Notes under the pieces: generated by a model | Told to the model about the DNA's origin: nothing | The model's input: the letters and a program-made list of their open reading frames with translations, nothing else | The model's database searches: none | Assembly (NCBI GenBank): GCA_963921195.1 | Contig: OY992537.1 | Span: forward strand, 13,851,125 to 13,915,124 | Reading direction: 5' to 3' | DNA from: Pegoplata infirma | Lineage: Eukaryota; Arthropoda; Insecta; Diptera; Anthomyiidae | Length of the DNA: 64,000 nucleotides | Part shown: one piece after another, positions 11,577 through 22,466 of the stretch | How the letters are laid out: each line of letters begins with the position of its first letter | How positions within the stretch are numbered: the stretch's first letter is position 1 | Position numbers and translations under genes: made by a program

Positions 11577-13656
11577 ATGAGGCATTCCACGCCAAATGTC
11601 CCGCTACAAAAAAACATGTGTCTCGTAATTTTCTGAATAGGTTGTTTGGATAGCCCTACACTAAGAAAAAAAATTTTCAAATCAAGCAAAAACAATCTCA
11701 AATTAAAAAGAAAACAGTGACAAAAGTCAACAAACTTTGTTTTTGCTTAATTTGAAAATGTTTATTTTCATTTTTAAAATGGACGGAACAAAACTAACCT
11801 TTTAAAATCAAAGTTGCTTCATTTTTAATTTAAAATTGAGAAATTTTTGATTTGAGGTTGATATAACTTTATTTTTATGTTGTTCCATTTTATTTTATTA
11901 ATTAAAACAATATTTTTAATTTTTAAACTAAACAATTTATTTGAAATTATATGCAGTTTTGTATAAGATTTGTGATTTGTTTTTTATGAGCAAACCAGTC
12001 AATGTAGCCTGCTAAAATGAGAAACTCTGCATTCAGACTATATTGACTGTAGTAAAAACTTATATTACTTAAAAATTTCACTATTATACTTAACCTCTTA
12101 AACTTAATAATTTTAATAATCCTCTCCGGGAATTGAATTGTAAAGTTCATTTGATAATTATTATCAATTGCATTTTCCACGATAACGCGCTTAAACCAAA
12201 GAAGCCCCTAAACCAAAGAAGAACAAGATCGTGTTAGAAAAAAAAACATATTAAACTTTATAACTTACCATTACTTATAGATATTTTCCTCAAACTTAAT
12301 TTCTTACAGATATATATTTAGTATATCTTATGTATTATTCCTTTTTTAACAAAAATTTTCATTTTTTGCTAAAAATTAAGCCATGACGCAATACATTTTT
12401 TTTTTTAAATTTACATCTTCAAATTGAAAATGTTTTAATCTTAAAATTTGACATATGATTTCGATATGTCAATTCACAACTAAAATTAAAATTGTTTGAC
12501 ATCAAATTGGAAATGAAACAATATTGTTTTTAAAATGAAAATTTGAATTGACAATAATTCAAATTTGTAACAATTTTTTACGACAGCATAATGAATTTAA
12601 GATTATTCATTTTTAAATTGAGAGGTTAACAAATTTAAAACAAAAATATTTATTTTTAAATCAACATACTTCAGTATAAATAATACATTTTTTTTAAAAT
12701 AATGTGGAATCTTTAAATCAAAAACTAAAATTATTGATTTGAGTATGCCTTTTTCCCTCAGTGTATATGGAACTAAGAAAATTGCGTTTTTGGTTTTTCA
12801 AATTTTCAAAAACTGGGCTAAGGAGGCGTGGTCAAATATTGGAAAAATGGTCCACTTTGTGGCGAGTTGCTTTTATCAAATATTTATCACATTAAAACGG
12901 AATGCACCACAATCTCAAAATTTTACATTCTTATATAGTTTTTTATGGGCTATCATTAAAATTTTTTTTTGGAAAATTTTCAGAATCCGTTCTGAAATTT
13001 TCCATTTTTTAAAGAAGTCAATTTATCAAAAATGCGGCCACTTTTTTTTAAAAGTTTAGATGTTTGTCCATCCACACAAAAAAATTCAGAAACACGTTCT
13101 CTTTTTTTCGAGAAAATCGCATTTGAATTTTAAATTTCATAACATTTTTGTAATTTGCTTGTATTTGCTTGTTTTAACGTTGGGAATGAGTAATATTAAT
13201 TGAATAAATATTACTCATTCGCAACGTTAAAACAAGCAAATTACATAATTGTTATGAAATTTAAAATTCAAATGCGATTTTCTCGAAAAAAAGTGTTTTT
13301 CTGAATTTTTGATAAATTGACTTATTTAAAAAATGGAAAATTTCAGAACGGGTTCTGAAAATTTTCCAAAAAAAATTTTAATTCATAGCCCATACAAAAC
13401 TATATCAGAAAGTAAATTTTTAAGATTGTGGTGCATTCCGTTTTAATGTGATAAATATTTAATCAAGGCCACTCGCCACAAATTTGACCATTTTTCCAAT
13501 ATTTGACCACTCCTCCTAAGCCCAGTTTTTGAAAAATTTAAAAACCAAAAACGGAATTTTCTAAGTTTCATATAGGGCTATCCCTACAACCTATTCAGAA
13601 GTTTGCGGCACATATGTTTTTTTTTTGCTGGACATTTGGTGTGAAATGCCTCATAT
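11577..13656. mobile_element. Foldback element with long inverted arms
   Basis: The left arm (11577-11658 plus 12764-13195) and the right arm (about 13212-13656) are reverse complements: ATGAGGCATTCCAC, CTGAATAGGTTG, GGATAGCCCTA, GGAGGCGTGGTCAAATATTG, GGAATGCACCACAATCT and ATTTGAATTTTAAATTTCAT all reappear inverted. The loop is about 20 nt. The right arm lacks ~60 bp that is present in the left arm and in the single-arm copy at 33688-34228. A TA-flanked element is inserted in the left arm. No protein is encoded. If transcribed, it would form a ~440-bp hairpin RNA. Confidence 0.88.
11659..12763. mobile_element. TA-flanked CACTRAG element nested in foldback arm
   Basis: The ends are CACTAAGAAAAAAAATTTTC and TTTTTCCCTCAGTG, with TA on both sides. 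The sibling foldback arm at ~33766 reads GGATAGCCCTATATGGAACT without interruption, which is the exact empty site with one TA. The interior is non-coding AT-rich DNA sharing a CAGTGACAAAA...TTTGTTTTT block with the copy at 22467-23699. A TA TSD fits the Tc1/mariner group, but no transposase is present to confirm it. Confidence 0.85.
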
Positions 13657-15268
13657 ATATGTCCTTTATTTATTTAAATATCAATAGGAATACATTTCCG
13701 ACTACTAAAAGTACTTAAATAAACTTCAGTGTGAACAAAGGGCGTCATTTAAATTTATTGACGTTTCTGTAATCGTAGTAGTTTAGGAGAGAGGGCTGAT
13801 TGGTCCACTCCACTCCGATCCTAGTGTTAGGGCTGCCAACTACCTCTCGGCAGGTAAGCCGTAAAAACGGCAAAAATAATATAGCAGAGTTTCAGAGGTA
13901 AAAATGTATTCTAGATTACCACCTAATTACCTGAGACGCATCGGTGTTAACATGCCATTCAGGTTACTCATACTGTACGCCTTCTCACTCTAGCTGTCGT
14001 CAGACGGTTGTCAGAACGTCATTACCAGGGGATACTTGGCCAAAGGACCGGAAGTAGTGTGCTGCTTGGGAAATCCAACAGAGGAATTGCTTCTTGCTAT
14101 TCCCAAGTGAATAGCAGACAGAGATCGTTCCACACCGAAGTGCACCTCTGTGAAAAACCCCATTCCCTGAGAACATCATAGTTTTAATTAATAAAGAAAG
14201 TAATGACGTCTAGCTAAAAAAAACCGTTTTTCGCCATATTCGACTACTTGAATTAAACTGAAATACCTATTTCGAAGACCTGATGGTATAGACAAATTCT
14301 GAGGCAGATTTGAATTCAAAACGTAAACTCCAATATCAGGGTTTAAAATTTGAATGCCTGTGTAATGATTATTTTATTATGAAATAACTCATTTAAAACC
14401 CTGCTAGATTTTTCTTTCATATATGACATTATCGCACAAGTAATAAATTTTAGCATAGCAATATGCTCCAAATGTGATGATGAATGCAATTTCATGACAA
14501 AATACTTAAGAAATGTTTGTTAGCAATAGTGTGCTAAAGTGAAACGAAGCGAATATGAATTTGATAAGGAGGAAATTGTATGAAAACAGAAAAATAGAAT
14601 AAAAGGCAAATGAACTCACATGAGAAGTGAGTGAAAACAGCAACAGATTTATAACCAAAACCACCACCAATTTACCGGTTTTCGTTACTCCAAAACAAAA
14701 CATAAACAAAAACCAGCTGTTTTTGGAAAAACAGAAACATGAAACATGTGGTGAAAATGGGTTCATTTAAGGCGGTATGATGGATGGATAAGTTGGAAAC
14801 GAACATAAATGGAAGTTGTAGTTAATTTTGGTTGGATGGGAGTTTTAGTTCGCACGGAATCATGTCAATATCCTTGTGGCAAAGGTAAAATTTTTATACA
14901 AGGATAATGCCAGGAATAAAAAGTTGTGTTTTAATTGAGGAAATGACAATTTCCTTATACAATTTTGATATTGTAAAGTAATATGCGTATTAAATTATGA
15001 AAAATTTTATTTATCAATTGAAATCAAATTTGCCTAAGGTATTTGTTAAGATTTGAAAATAAACAATTCAAAATAAATTAAATTTGTTAATTTACTATTT
15101 GTTTTATTAAAACGGATATTATTGTCACTTTTTTCCATTTCCGTTTCAATAAACCTAATTTGAAATTCTCTCCAAAAAAACATGTGTTTAAAATAAGAGC
15201 CCTAATTTAAATATTTTTAAAATTGATTTTTTGTTTACATTTTCCTATTTTTGTGTAGTTTAATACAA
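13657..15268. other. Unassigned, with a GC-richer block 13790-14210
   Basis: The block 13790-14210 has clearly more balanced base composition than its surroundings and ends TTAATAAAGAAAGTAATGAC then a short A run. This could be the 3' end of a retroposed sequence. I find no frame of useful length and no second copy. The rest (14211-15268) is ordinary AT-rich DNA. Confidence 0.35.
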
Positions 15269-15846
15269 AACAAGTGAGAGTGTTACATTCGGCTATGCCG
15301 AATCTTTTATACCCTTCAAAATGTAAAAAAAATATATTAAAAAAATGCAGGGGCGTCTTTTTTTTTTCTTGGGGGGTAGACGTTAGGGGGCACCTTCCCC
15401 CTGCGATTTTTAACTTCTACTGAGATAAGAATGTTGCATTTGCTTAGCAAAAGTACAAAAAACCCTGCAAAAAATGCGGTTTTTCTTGGGTTGGTTTAGT
15501 TCTCCAAGGGGGAACTTTTTTCCCCTTGGTCCGATTTTACCCATTTCTGAACTTAACCTGCCTAGGAATATAAGACATATTCGTGCCAAACTTCGGAAGT
15601 CTAGCTCGTTTAGTTTGGACTGTATCGTGTCTTCTACAGACGGACAGACGGACAGACGGACAGACGGACAGACGGACAGACGGACAGACGGACGGACGGA
15701 CGGACGGACATCGCTAGTATGTCTTAGAATCGATCACTGATCAATAATATATATACTTTATGGGGTCCTAGACCGATATTTCGATGCGTTACACACGGAA
15801 TGACAAAGTGAGTATACCCCCATACTGTGGTTGGAGGGTATAAAAA
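15269..15846 (+). mobile_element. Family A mini-me-like element, compact copy
   Basis: This is the cleanest full-length copy (578 bp). It has the start AACAAGTGAGAGTGTTACAT, the palindrome ATTCGGCTATGCCGAAT (15287-15303), a TTTATACCCTTC box, a middle with GGTTTAGTTCTCCAAGGGGG and the (GACA/GACG)n array (15636-15710). The core GACATCGCTAGTATGTCTTA follows, then ACTTTATGGGGTCCTAGACC and a final CCCCATACTGTGGTTGGAGGG hairpin with TATAA. No protein is encoded. It serves as the reference copy for the fragments elsewhere in the window. Confidence 0.82.
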
Positions 15847-16431
15847 GAAACACTTTAAAATGTTCTAGACACATGATCATCAAAATTTAATATATTTACT
15901 CCAGGCTTTTTCAAAATTTTATGTAGTGTAGTTCGGGTAGTTGAGTTTTTTTTTGTGTGTTTGTTAAGATTTTCATCTTAATTACTTTCTATTTTAGTAT
16001 CGAAACATATGTGTGTATTATATTGTGGAACAAAGTGTTTTCATGTTTCATTAGTGTTGTCTCGACTTTTAAAAATTGTTTTTTTCATATGTTAGTAGTT
16101 ATTTTTGAAATTTATAACACAATTCATTCCAATTCAAATATACGGGTTTAATTATCACTTAATCGAACATATTGCATGATGATGTTGTTCATGTATCACA
16201 AACAAGAATCATTAACAAATTCATTTTACAAGATCTTAATTTTAGATATGATCTTTGATCATTAAGGTTTTTTTTTTTTAATTAAATGCTGGAAACCTTC
16301 ATTTAAAATAGACGAGAATTTATTAATCTATTACAGCATTTGAACGATTTTTAATTAGAATTCCAACTTGGCAATTTCAACAGAAATTCAATTACAGCAT
16401 TCAGTTCATCAACATATACACCATTTACAGA
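15847..16431. other. Unassigned AT-rich DNA
   Basis: No recognised gene. The last ~20 bp (CCATTTACAGATGTAATTCG) also occur, reversed, at ~38810, where they again adjoin 21-bp-type units, so they belong to the minisatellite element. Confidence 0.4.
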
Positions 16432-16844
16432 TGTAATTCGAAAAAGATCAATTGTAATTCGAAGATTCTATTTGTAATTCGAAGATTCCATTTGTAATTC
16501 GAAGATTCCATTTGTAATTCGAAGATTCCATTTGTAATTCGAAGATTCCATTTGTAATTCGAAAACTCCAATTGTAATTCGAAGATTCCATTTGTAATTC
16601 GAAGATTCCAATTGTAATTCGTAAAAGATCAATTGTAATTCGTAAAAGATCAATTGAAATTCGTAAAAGATCAATTGTAATTCGTAAAAGATCAATTGTA
16701 ATTCGAAAAAGATCAATTGTAATTCGTAAAAGATCAATTGTAATTCGAAAAAGATCAATTGTAATTCGTAAAAGATCAATTGTAATTCGTTAAAGATCAA
16801 TTGTAATTCGAAGATTCCATTTGTAATTCGTAAAAGATCAATTG
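16432..16844 (+). repeat. 20/21-bp minisatellite, left block
   Basis: Two unit types alternate in runs: TTGTAATTCGAAGATTCCAT (20 bp) and CAATTGTAATTCGTAAAAGA plus T (21 bp). The array ends inside a unit at CAATTG, where a TIR element is inserted, and resumes in the same orientation at 18053. Reading frames through it (Glu-Leu-Gln-Leu-Ile-Phe repeats) are artefacts. Confidence 0.93.
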
Positions 16845-18052
16845 AATAGTTCATGCGAATAAGGACGAATAGACCACTTTTTCGCAAACACGTTTTTTTG
16901 CATAAATGCATTTTATTAGTACAATCATATGCAGAAATTTTGGGGAAATTTTGACTTTTAAGGCTAAAAAAATGACTTTAAAAGTGCAATAATTCGTATA
17001 TTTTTATATTTTTGTTTAAATTGGGAGTGAACTAACGCACAATTTTGATTAAATACAACACAAAAACATACAAAAATTTTACTTTCGGTAACAATGTGTT
17101 AAAAGAACATTACGAGGAACAAACCACACTTATTATATTGGCAAAAAATTTTACCGTTCTTGAATTATAAGACTTTAAAGTGTGGAAAGCAAAAAGGGCG
17201 AATATCCATCCTTAAAAAAATATTATATAAAAATTATTTAGCTGCGAGTTTAAAATTGATATTAGCTAAAATTTGAAATTGTACACAAAAAAAACAATCT
17301 TAGCACATACAAACAAATTAACCAGATTTGTGAAAAAAAATCTTCAGTGTTACCGCGTAATTAAGATCATATAACCACGAATACATGGTCTAAACATATT
17401 TTAACCGTCTTTTGAATTATTTTATTTATTATAAGGGTTAATATTATAACTCGTAAAATTAATTTTGTGTCATTTAGTGTTAATAGTGCATCCAATGTCA
17501 GGAATAAAAAACAACAATTTTTTCACGTCCTTTTATGTTACATCGTAATATGCAGTCTAGGGTTAATATTATAATTTCTAAAAATGTATTTAGTGTCATA
17601 AAGAATTACTACTGCATCAAAAGGCAGGAATATTAAAAAAAAAATAAAAAAAAAAATTTTTTTTTGCATGTCCTTGCAATCCTTAAATAGTGTATCCTCG
17701 AAGTCCTTAAAGTGTTACAAACAAATACCAACCATAGTTCGTCAAGTTTTGCAAGTCTCGTGTAAATGTAGTCAAAATCTGCTGCAAAATAACACATTTT
17801 TATTCAAATTTCAATCCATTTTTTTGGATATTCGCCCTTTTTCCATTTAAGCAAAAAATTTAAGTCCAATTTTTGGCAAGTTCTCTTTCGAATACCTTAC
17901 TAAAATTTTGTATATAGGTAGATGTGACTTAAACCTTTAAGGTAATACCAAAAAGTTGACAAAAATATTATTTTTTAACCGTTTCCTGCGTTTTTATTGT
18001 CCCCTGTAAAATTCTACAAATGGTCTATTCGTCTTTATTCGCATGAACTATT
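16845..18052. mobile_element. 1.2-kb TIR element inserted in the minisatellite
   Basis: The 32-bp TIRs begin AATAGTTCATGCGAATAAGG and end at CGAATAGACCA; the right copy differs at one position. The element interrupts the 21-bp array within CAATTG, which occurs on both sides (16839-16844 and 18053-18058), consistent with a 6-bp TSD or a shorter one inside this palindrome. A second inner inverted pair (AAAAGGGCGAATATCCA at ~17194 and its complement at ~17824) suggests a nested or composite structure. No credible coding frame. Confidence 0.8.
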
Positions 18053-18256
18053 CAATTGTAATTCGTAAAAGATCAATTGTAATTCGAAAAGATCAATTGT
18101 AATTCGAAAAAGATCAATTGTAATTCGAAAAAGATCAATTGTAATTCGAAAAAGATCAATTGTAATTCGTAAAAGATCAATTGTAATTCGTAAAAGATCA
18201 ATTGTAATTCGTAAAAGATCAATTGTAATTCGAAAAAGATCAATTGTAATTCGTAA
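18053..18256 (+). repeat. 21-bp minisatellite, right block
   Basis: Continues the left block with nearly identical CAATTGTAATTCGTAAAAGA/GAAAAAGAT units, about ten copies. It ends at AAAGTGAGTGGCC, where a family B element begins. Confidence 0.93.
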
Positions 18257-18860
18257 AGTGAGTGGCCTGAGTCCAAAAATGGTCCGATGATAATCAGATT
18301 TGATAACGGTATTAAAGTACGCGTTTAACATACATAACAAAATTTCAATTAAATGTTTTCAATGTTCATGAAATTTAAGAGATTTATGTGAAAATCGGGA
18401 AGGTGTATGGGGGCTACAAGACGAACTTTTCCGATTCCTCTAAAATACGGAATCGTAATTTGTGCAGACAAAACATGTTTTCCTGCCAAATTTCAAAAAG
18501 ATACCTATTATAATACGGTTGTAAGAGTCATTTGAACCAAAACTAAAGAGGACCTTTGTATTGGTGCTAGGTCTAAATGTGTACCGATTTTTTCCATTTT
18601 CAATAGGCTTCGTTCTTGGGCCAAAACAGGCTTTAGTATCAAATTTCAAGTCAATTGATTAAAAATTACGACCTGTATCGTGTTTACACCGTTTACATGG
18701 ACAGACAGACAGACGGACGGACATCGCAAATTCGACTTAAAAAGTGATTCTGAGTCGATCGGTATACTTAAAAGTGAGTATAGGACTAATATTTCGGGTA
18801 GTTACAAACATCAGCACAAACTCATTATACCCTGTACCACAGTGTGGTGTAGGGTATAAA
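18257..18860 (+). mobile_element. Family B HINE-like element, 5' truncated
   Basis: Carries the 3' two thirds of family B: GTCCAAAAATGGTCC, the GGGAAGGTGTATGGGGGCTA segment, TTGGGCCAAAACAGGC, CAAGTCAATTGATT and ACAGACAGACGGACGGACAT. The terminal hairpin CCCTGTACCACAGTGTGGTG...GGGTATAA closes it. The 5' end with the GGTCGGTCTTGACC palindrome is missing. Confidence 0.75.
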
Positions 18861-19072
18861 AATTAAATCAGGAAACTTTTTTGGGAAATCAATTCTCAAA
18901 TCTGATATATTTGTTATTGGAAAATTGTTTCAGGATCTGGGTCTTGTGCTGTCAGAAAAATGCTTTAGAACCATTAGAAATTATAAAATATTTTCGTAAG
19001 TTAAACCTTTTCTATAGGAATTAATTTTTAAAATTTGGAAATGTTTCTATACAAAAAATCATAATAAACCCA

Positions 19073-20155
19073 CACAGAAAAAAATAAAAAAAATATTTGA
19101 GTAAATTTTTAATACTATTGAGTAAAAAATTACTCAATTTTGCACCAGTAAACGATTTAATAGTATTGAGCATTGTAAAACTATAACGGTACTATCATTA
19201 GAAAAAGTAATCAAAAATATGTAAACAAACATAAAACCCCTTGACTTCAACAACTCCAAATAATAAAGCAACCCAACAAACAAAGAAATAAAAGTAAGAT
19301 TTCCAATCGTATTTCATTGGAGAAAATGGCTATTGTTGCAAAAACTGTGTTCGTATTGTGAATATTAACCGATTTGTTTAAAACCGTGGTTTTAAGTTTT
19401 GTATACGGGCATAAACATAACCACTTTTTGGAATATATTTTCAAATTGTCTGCTGGGATTTCTTGTTTATTTTGTTGTTTATAATTTTTTTGTTTTGATT
19501 TTTTTATTTATTTGAATTTTTATTTTCAAAATTTGAAATTAATAGGTGGACGTTATTGACAACAAATTCTAATAATACTACCTGGTATTATTGTGCCATG
19601 GTATTGAGTAAATTTTTAATAAAAATTTATTAAATGTTCGAAAAAAAATTTGAGTAAATTTTTAATTGTGTCAATTTTCAAAATTTATCTATTTATTTTT
19701 TTAGGGTCGAACCAGAATCAAATTGCGTTGCGCAAGACGTAAAAAAACAAAAACAAACACGTCAAATTTGAAATTTTTACGTCCGTTTGATTTAGGTTGG
19801 ACGCTTAAAGTTTAAAAAAGTTTTAAATTGTTTTTACAAAAAAAATAAAACTTGTTTTTTCAAACTTTACCAAACATATTTATGTCTCAAAAACATAGGA
19901 AAATTTTATAATGACGATTACAAACTTTCATATACATACACAAAAAACAATAAACTAAACGAGAATTCAAAAAACTATGAGAGTTTAAAAAAACAATAAA
20001 AAAGCTATTAAATTTTTATTAAATTATTTACTTAAATTGTTTTTAAAATTTTTGAGTAAATTTTTAATTGCGTCAATTAAAAAATTACTCAATTTTTGTT
20101 TATAAATTTAAACAAGTGATTACTCAAATTTGTTTCCTCCATATTTTTTTCTGTG
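19073..20155. mobile_element. CACAGAAAA-ended element, about 1.1 kb
   Basis: Left end CACAGAAAAAAATAAAAAAA, right end ATATTTTTTTCTGTG, with CA on both sides (possibly a mutated TA). The interior repeats the word TGAGTAAATTTTTAAT at least four times and ATTACTCAATTTT in inverse. No coding. It belongs to the same structural type as the other TA-flanked elements. Confidence 0.6.
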
Positions 20156-20176
20156 CACACTAAAAAACCTTAAATA

Positions 20177-22161
20177 ACACAGTGCAACAGCACATTTAGG
20201 GCCTCAACCAAACCAAGACAGTTTGAAAGTACTTGTGTATAGTAGTAAAAATCCCAAAGGGTTTAGCTCTGTAACGTCTCAAAAATTTTTTATAGCCCAC
20301 TGAATTTTTCAGTTTTTTTTCAAAGGCGTTGGAAAAAAGTCGTAAAAACTAATGTTAATATTCTTTTGAACTTAAAATAGTGTTTGGATGTCTTCAATAG
20401 AATTTTATGGGGAATATTTTTCTAGAGTACGCTAAACCTATATCCCCCGTTTTAATGGGTCATTTACGTCATTTTTTTAAGAAATGGCTCAGAAACCTAC
20501 TAAGACTTGCGTTTAAAGGGTTAAATTGTTCTACGATTATGTTCAGCATCAAATTTCACTGAGGGTTACTGAAAGCCAGTGTTGCCAGAACTTTGTAATC
20601 AAAAACGGCTAAATCCTTTTGAAAAAAACGGCTAAAAAAACGGCAAAAAAATGGCTAAAAAACGGCTAAAATATATATTTTACTTTTTAAGAAAAACTAA
20701 GGTAAATTCATATTTTGTACCGATTTTGATACATATATTAAAATAAGGAGATTTTTTGTTACTGTTTTGACACATTTTAGATAAAATGAAGAGAGTTCAA
20801 AGCACTTTTTTAATGATTTAAATATTTTATATTAAATTTTTTTATAAAAATATATATAAAAATTTTGACTGCAAAAAATGTATTTAAGTAAAAAATCTTT
20901 TTAAGTTATTTTGGCTTAAAAAAGCTTTTTCAACACGTGAATTCGAGGTGACACTTTTTACCCGTGGGGCCGTTTTTGCTAAAACCTGATCAGAAGAATT
21001 TCAAAAATATATATGCCAAGATTCAGCAATCAGCCTACAAGTTGAGTTTTGAACGTTAGCGAATTTTTAAAAGACAGAGAAACGGGCATCACTTGATCGT
21101 CTAAAATTTAGTATAATGTTTATGGTATGAATATGACAAAAATATACGTGATTTTATTCCAGACTAGTGTTAATAAAAATTAAATATATAAAAACCAATT
21201 ACCTACTAACAAAATAAACCAACATTTACAATCCTTCTGATGATAACACATAACTAAAATGCTTGAAACCGGAATGACAATTTCAGAAATGTCTATAATT
21301 TTTAGAAATTTGATTTTCTCTTACATTTTTAAACTTAAACCTTTATAACAAACAGTATTAGAGTCTGTGATCGATCTGTACAAACTTAAAAACCAATAAA
21401 TTCTCTATTTTAGTATAAAAAACACACTAAAAATTACTTTTTAACCGAAAACTCAAAAATGGCAAAAAACTGCTAAAATAGTTTCGAAAATGGCTAAAAA
21501 ACGGCTAAGAGCTAAATGCCTTTTTCTCCGGCTATACGAGTTCAAAAGGAGCTAAATTTAGCAGGAAAATGGCTAAATTGGCAACACTGCTGAAGGCAGA
21601 AAGTTCGACCGGTATACGAAAAATGCATAAAAAAGATTAATTGCAAAGTATCATTAAATTTTTTCCTATATTTGTTAGTTATAATTGTATACAATTTCTG
21701 GCAAAGATATAAAAAAATTAATGACACTTTACAATTTATCTTTTTTCTGCATTTTCCTTAAACCAGTTGAACTTTCTGCCTCCAGTAACCCCTAGTGAAA
21801 TTTGATGCAGAATTTATTCGTAGAACATTTTAACCCTTTAAACGCAAGTCTTAGTAGACTTTTGAGCCGTTTCTTAAGATAAGTACTTAAATGACTAATA
21901 AATGCGGCAGATAGAGGGTTAATATATTATCGAAAAAAATTCCCCATCAAATTCTTTTGAAGACATCCTAACACTATTTTAAGCACAAAAGAACAGTTAC
22001 ATTATTTTTTTCGACTTTATTTAAACACCTTTAAAAAAGAAAATTAAAAATTCAGTGGGCTATAAAAAAAATTTGAGACGTTACATAGCAAAACCCATTG
22101 GGGGGCTTTCTACTACACACAAGTACTTTCAAACTGTCTTGGTTCATTGTGTCACAGTGTA
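20177..22161. mobile_element. Foldback element with hAT element in left arm
   Basis: The left arm (20177-20576 and 21598-21650) and the right arm (about 21715-22161) are inverted copies of ~450 bp. Shared words include CCAAGACAGTTTGAAAGTAC, TTATAGCCCACTGAATTTTT, TTAACCCTTTAAACGCAAGT (inverted on the left), GGTTACTG and GGCAGAAAGTTC. Divergence is roughly 15 percent by eye. The ends are near ACACAGTG/CACAGTGT. It is non-coding. A transcript would form a long hairpin. Confidence 0.82.
20577..21589. mobile_element. hAT-type element with 8-bp TSD
   Basis: The TIR CAGTGTTGCCA/TGGCAACACTG is flanked by CTGAAAGC (20569-20576) and CTGAAGGC (21590-21597). The opposite foldback arm reads GGTTACTGGAGGCAGAAAGT uninterrupted, so it shows the empty site. 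Subterminal ACGGCTAAAA words recur many times near both ends, like transposase-binding repeats of hAT elements. The interior (20932-21125) contains a family A fragment (CACGTGAATTCGAGGTG... CAAAAATATATATGCCA). No transposase. Confidence 0.85.
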
Positions 22162-22464
22162 ATAATTCAAATCCGACCTGAGGATCCCAACAAAAAAAAA
22201 ATTCCCCTCACCCAAAATTTGGCACCAATTTGACACCTCGCATAAACCTTTTGGTCCATAACGATAAATACAGATGCAGACTAAAAACTTATGTACTTTT
22301 TGTCATTCTTGACATTCGAAATTTGTCTTCGACGCAATAATATATAGTTTGTTGGACTTCGCCACACACAATTAATTAATTAATTTATAATTTATGTTAT
22401 TTAATCTGTTTAGTTTTTTTTGGCTAAAGATTAAAAAAATGTATCTATATCCCTTCGCCGCTAC
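22162..22464. other. Unassigned AT-rich DNA
   Basis: Short stretch with (ATTA)n at 22371-22386. Nothing else recognised. Confidence 0.4.
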
Positions 22465-22466
22465 TA

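Noticed and set aside
12739..13059. 106-codon plus-strand frame
   Set aside because: Lies across the TA element end and the foldback arm; the inverse arm has stops in the equivalent frame.
13790..14210. rRNA or snRNA gene
   Set aside because: Composition is balanced but no conserved rRNA or snRNA motif is visible.
16468..16911. Repetitive frames rich in ELQLIFY, also at 18035-18340
   Set aside because: They are translations of the 21-bp minisatellite (period divisible by three) and start in unrelated flanking sequence.
16432..18256. CRISPR-like spaced repeats
   Set aside because: Units are contiguous without unique spacers; the genome is clearly eukaryotic.
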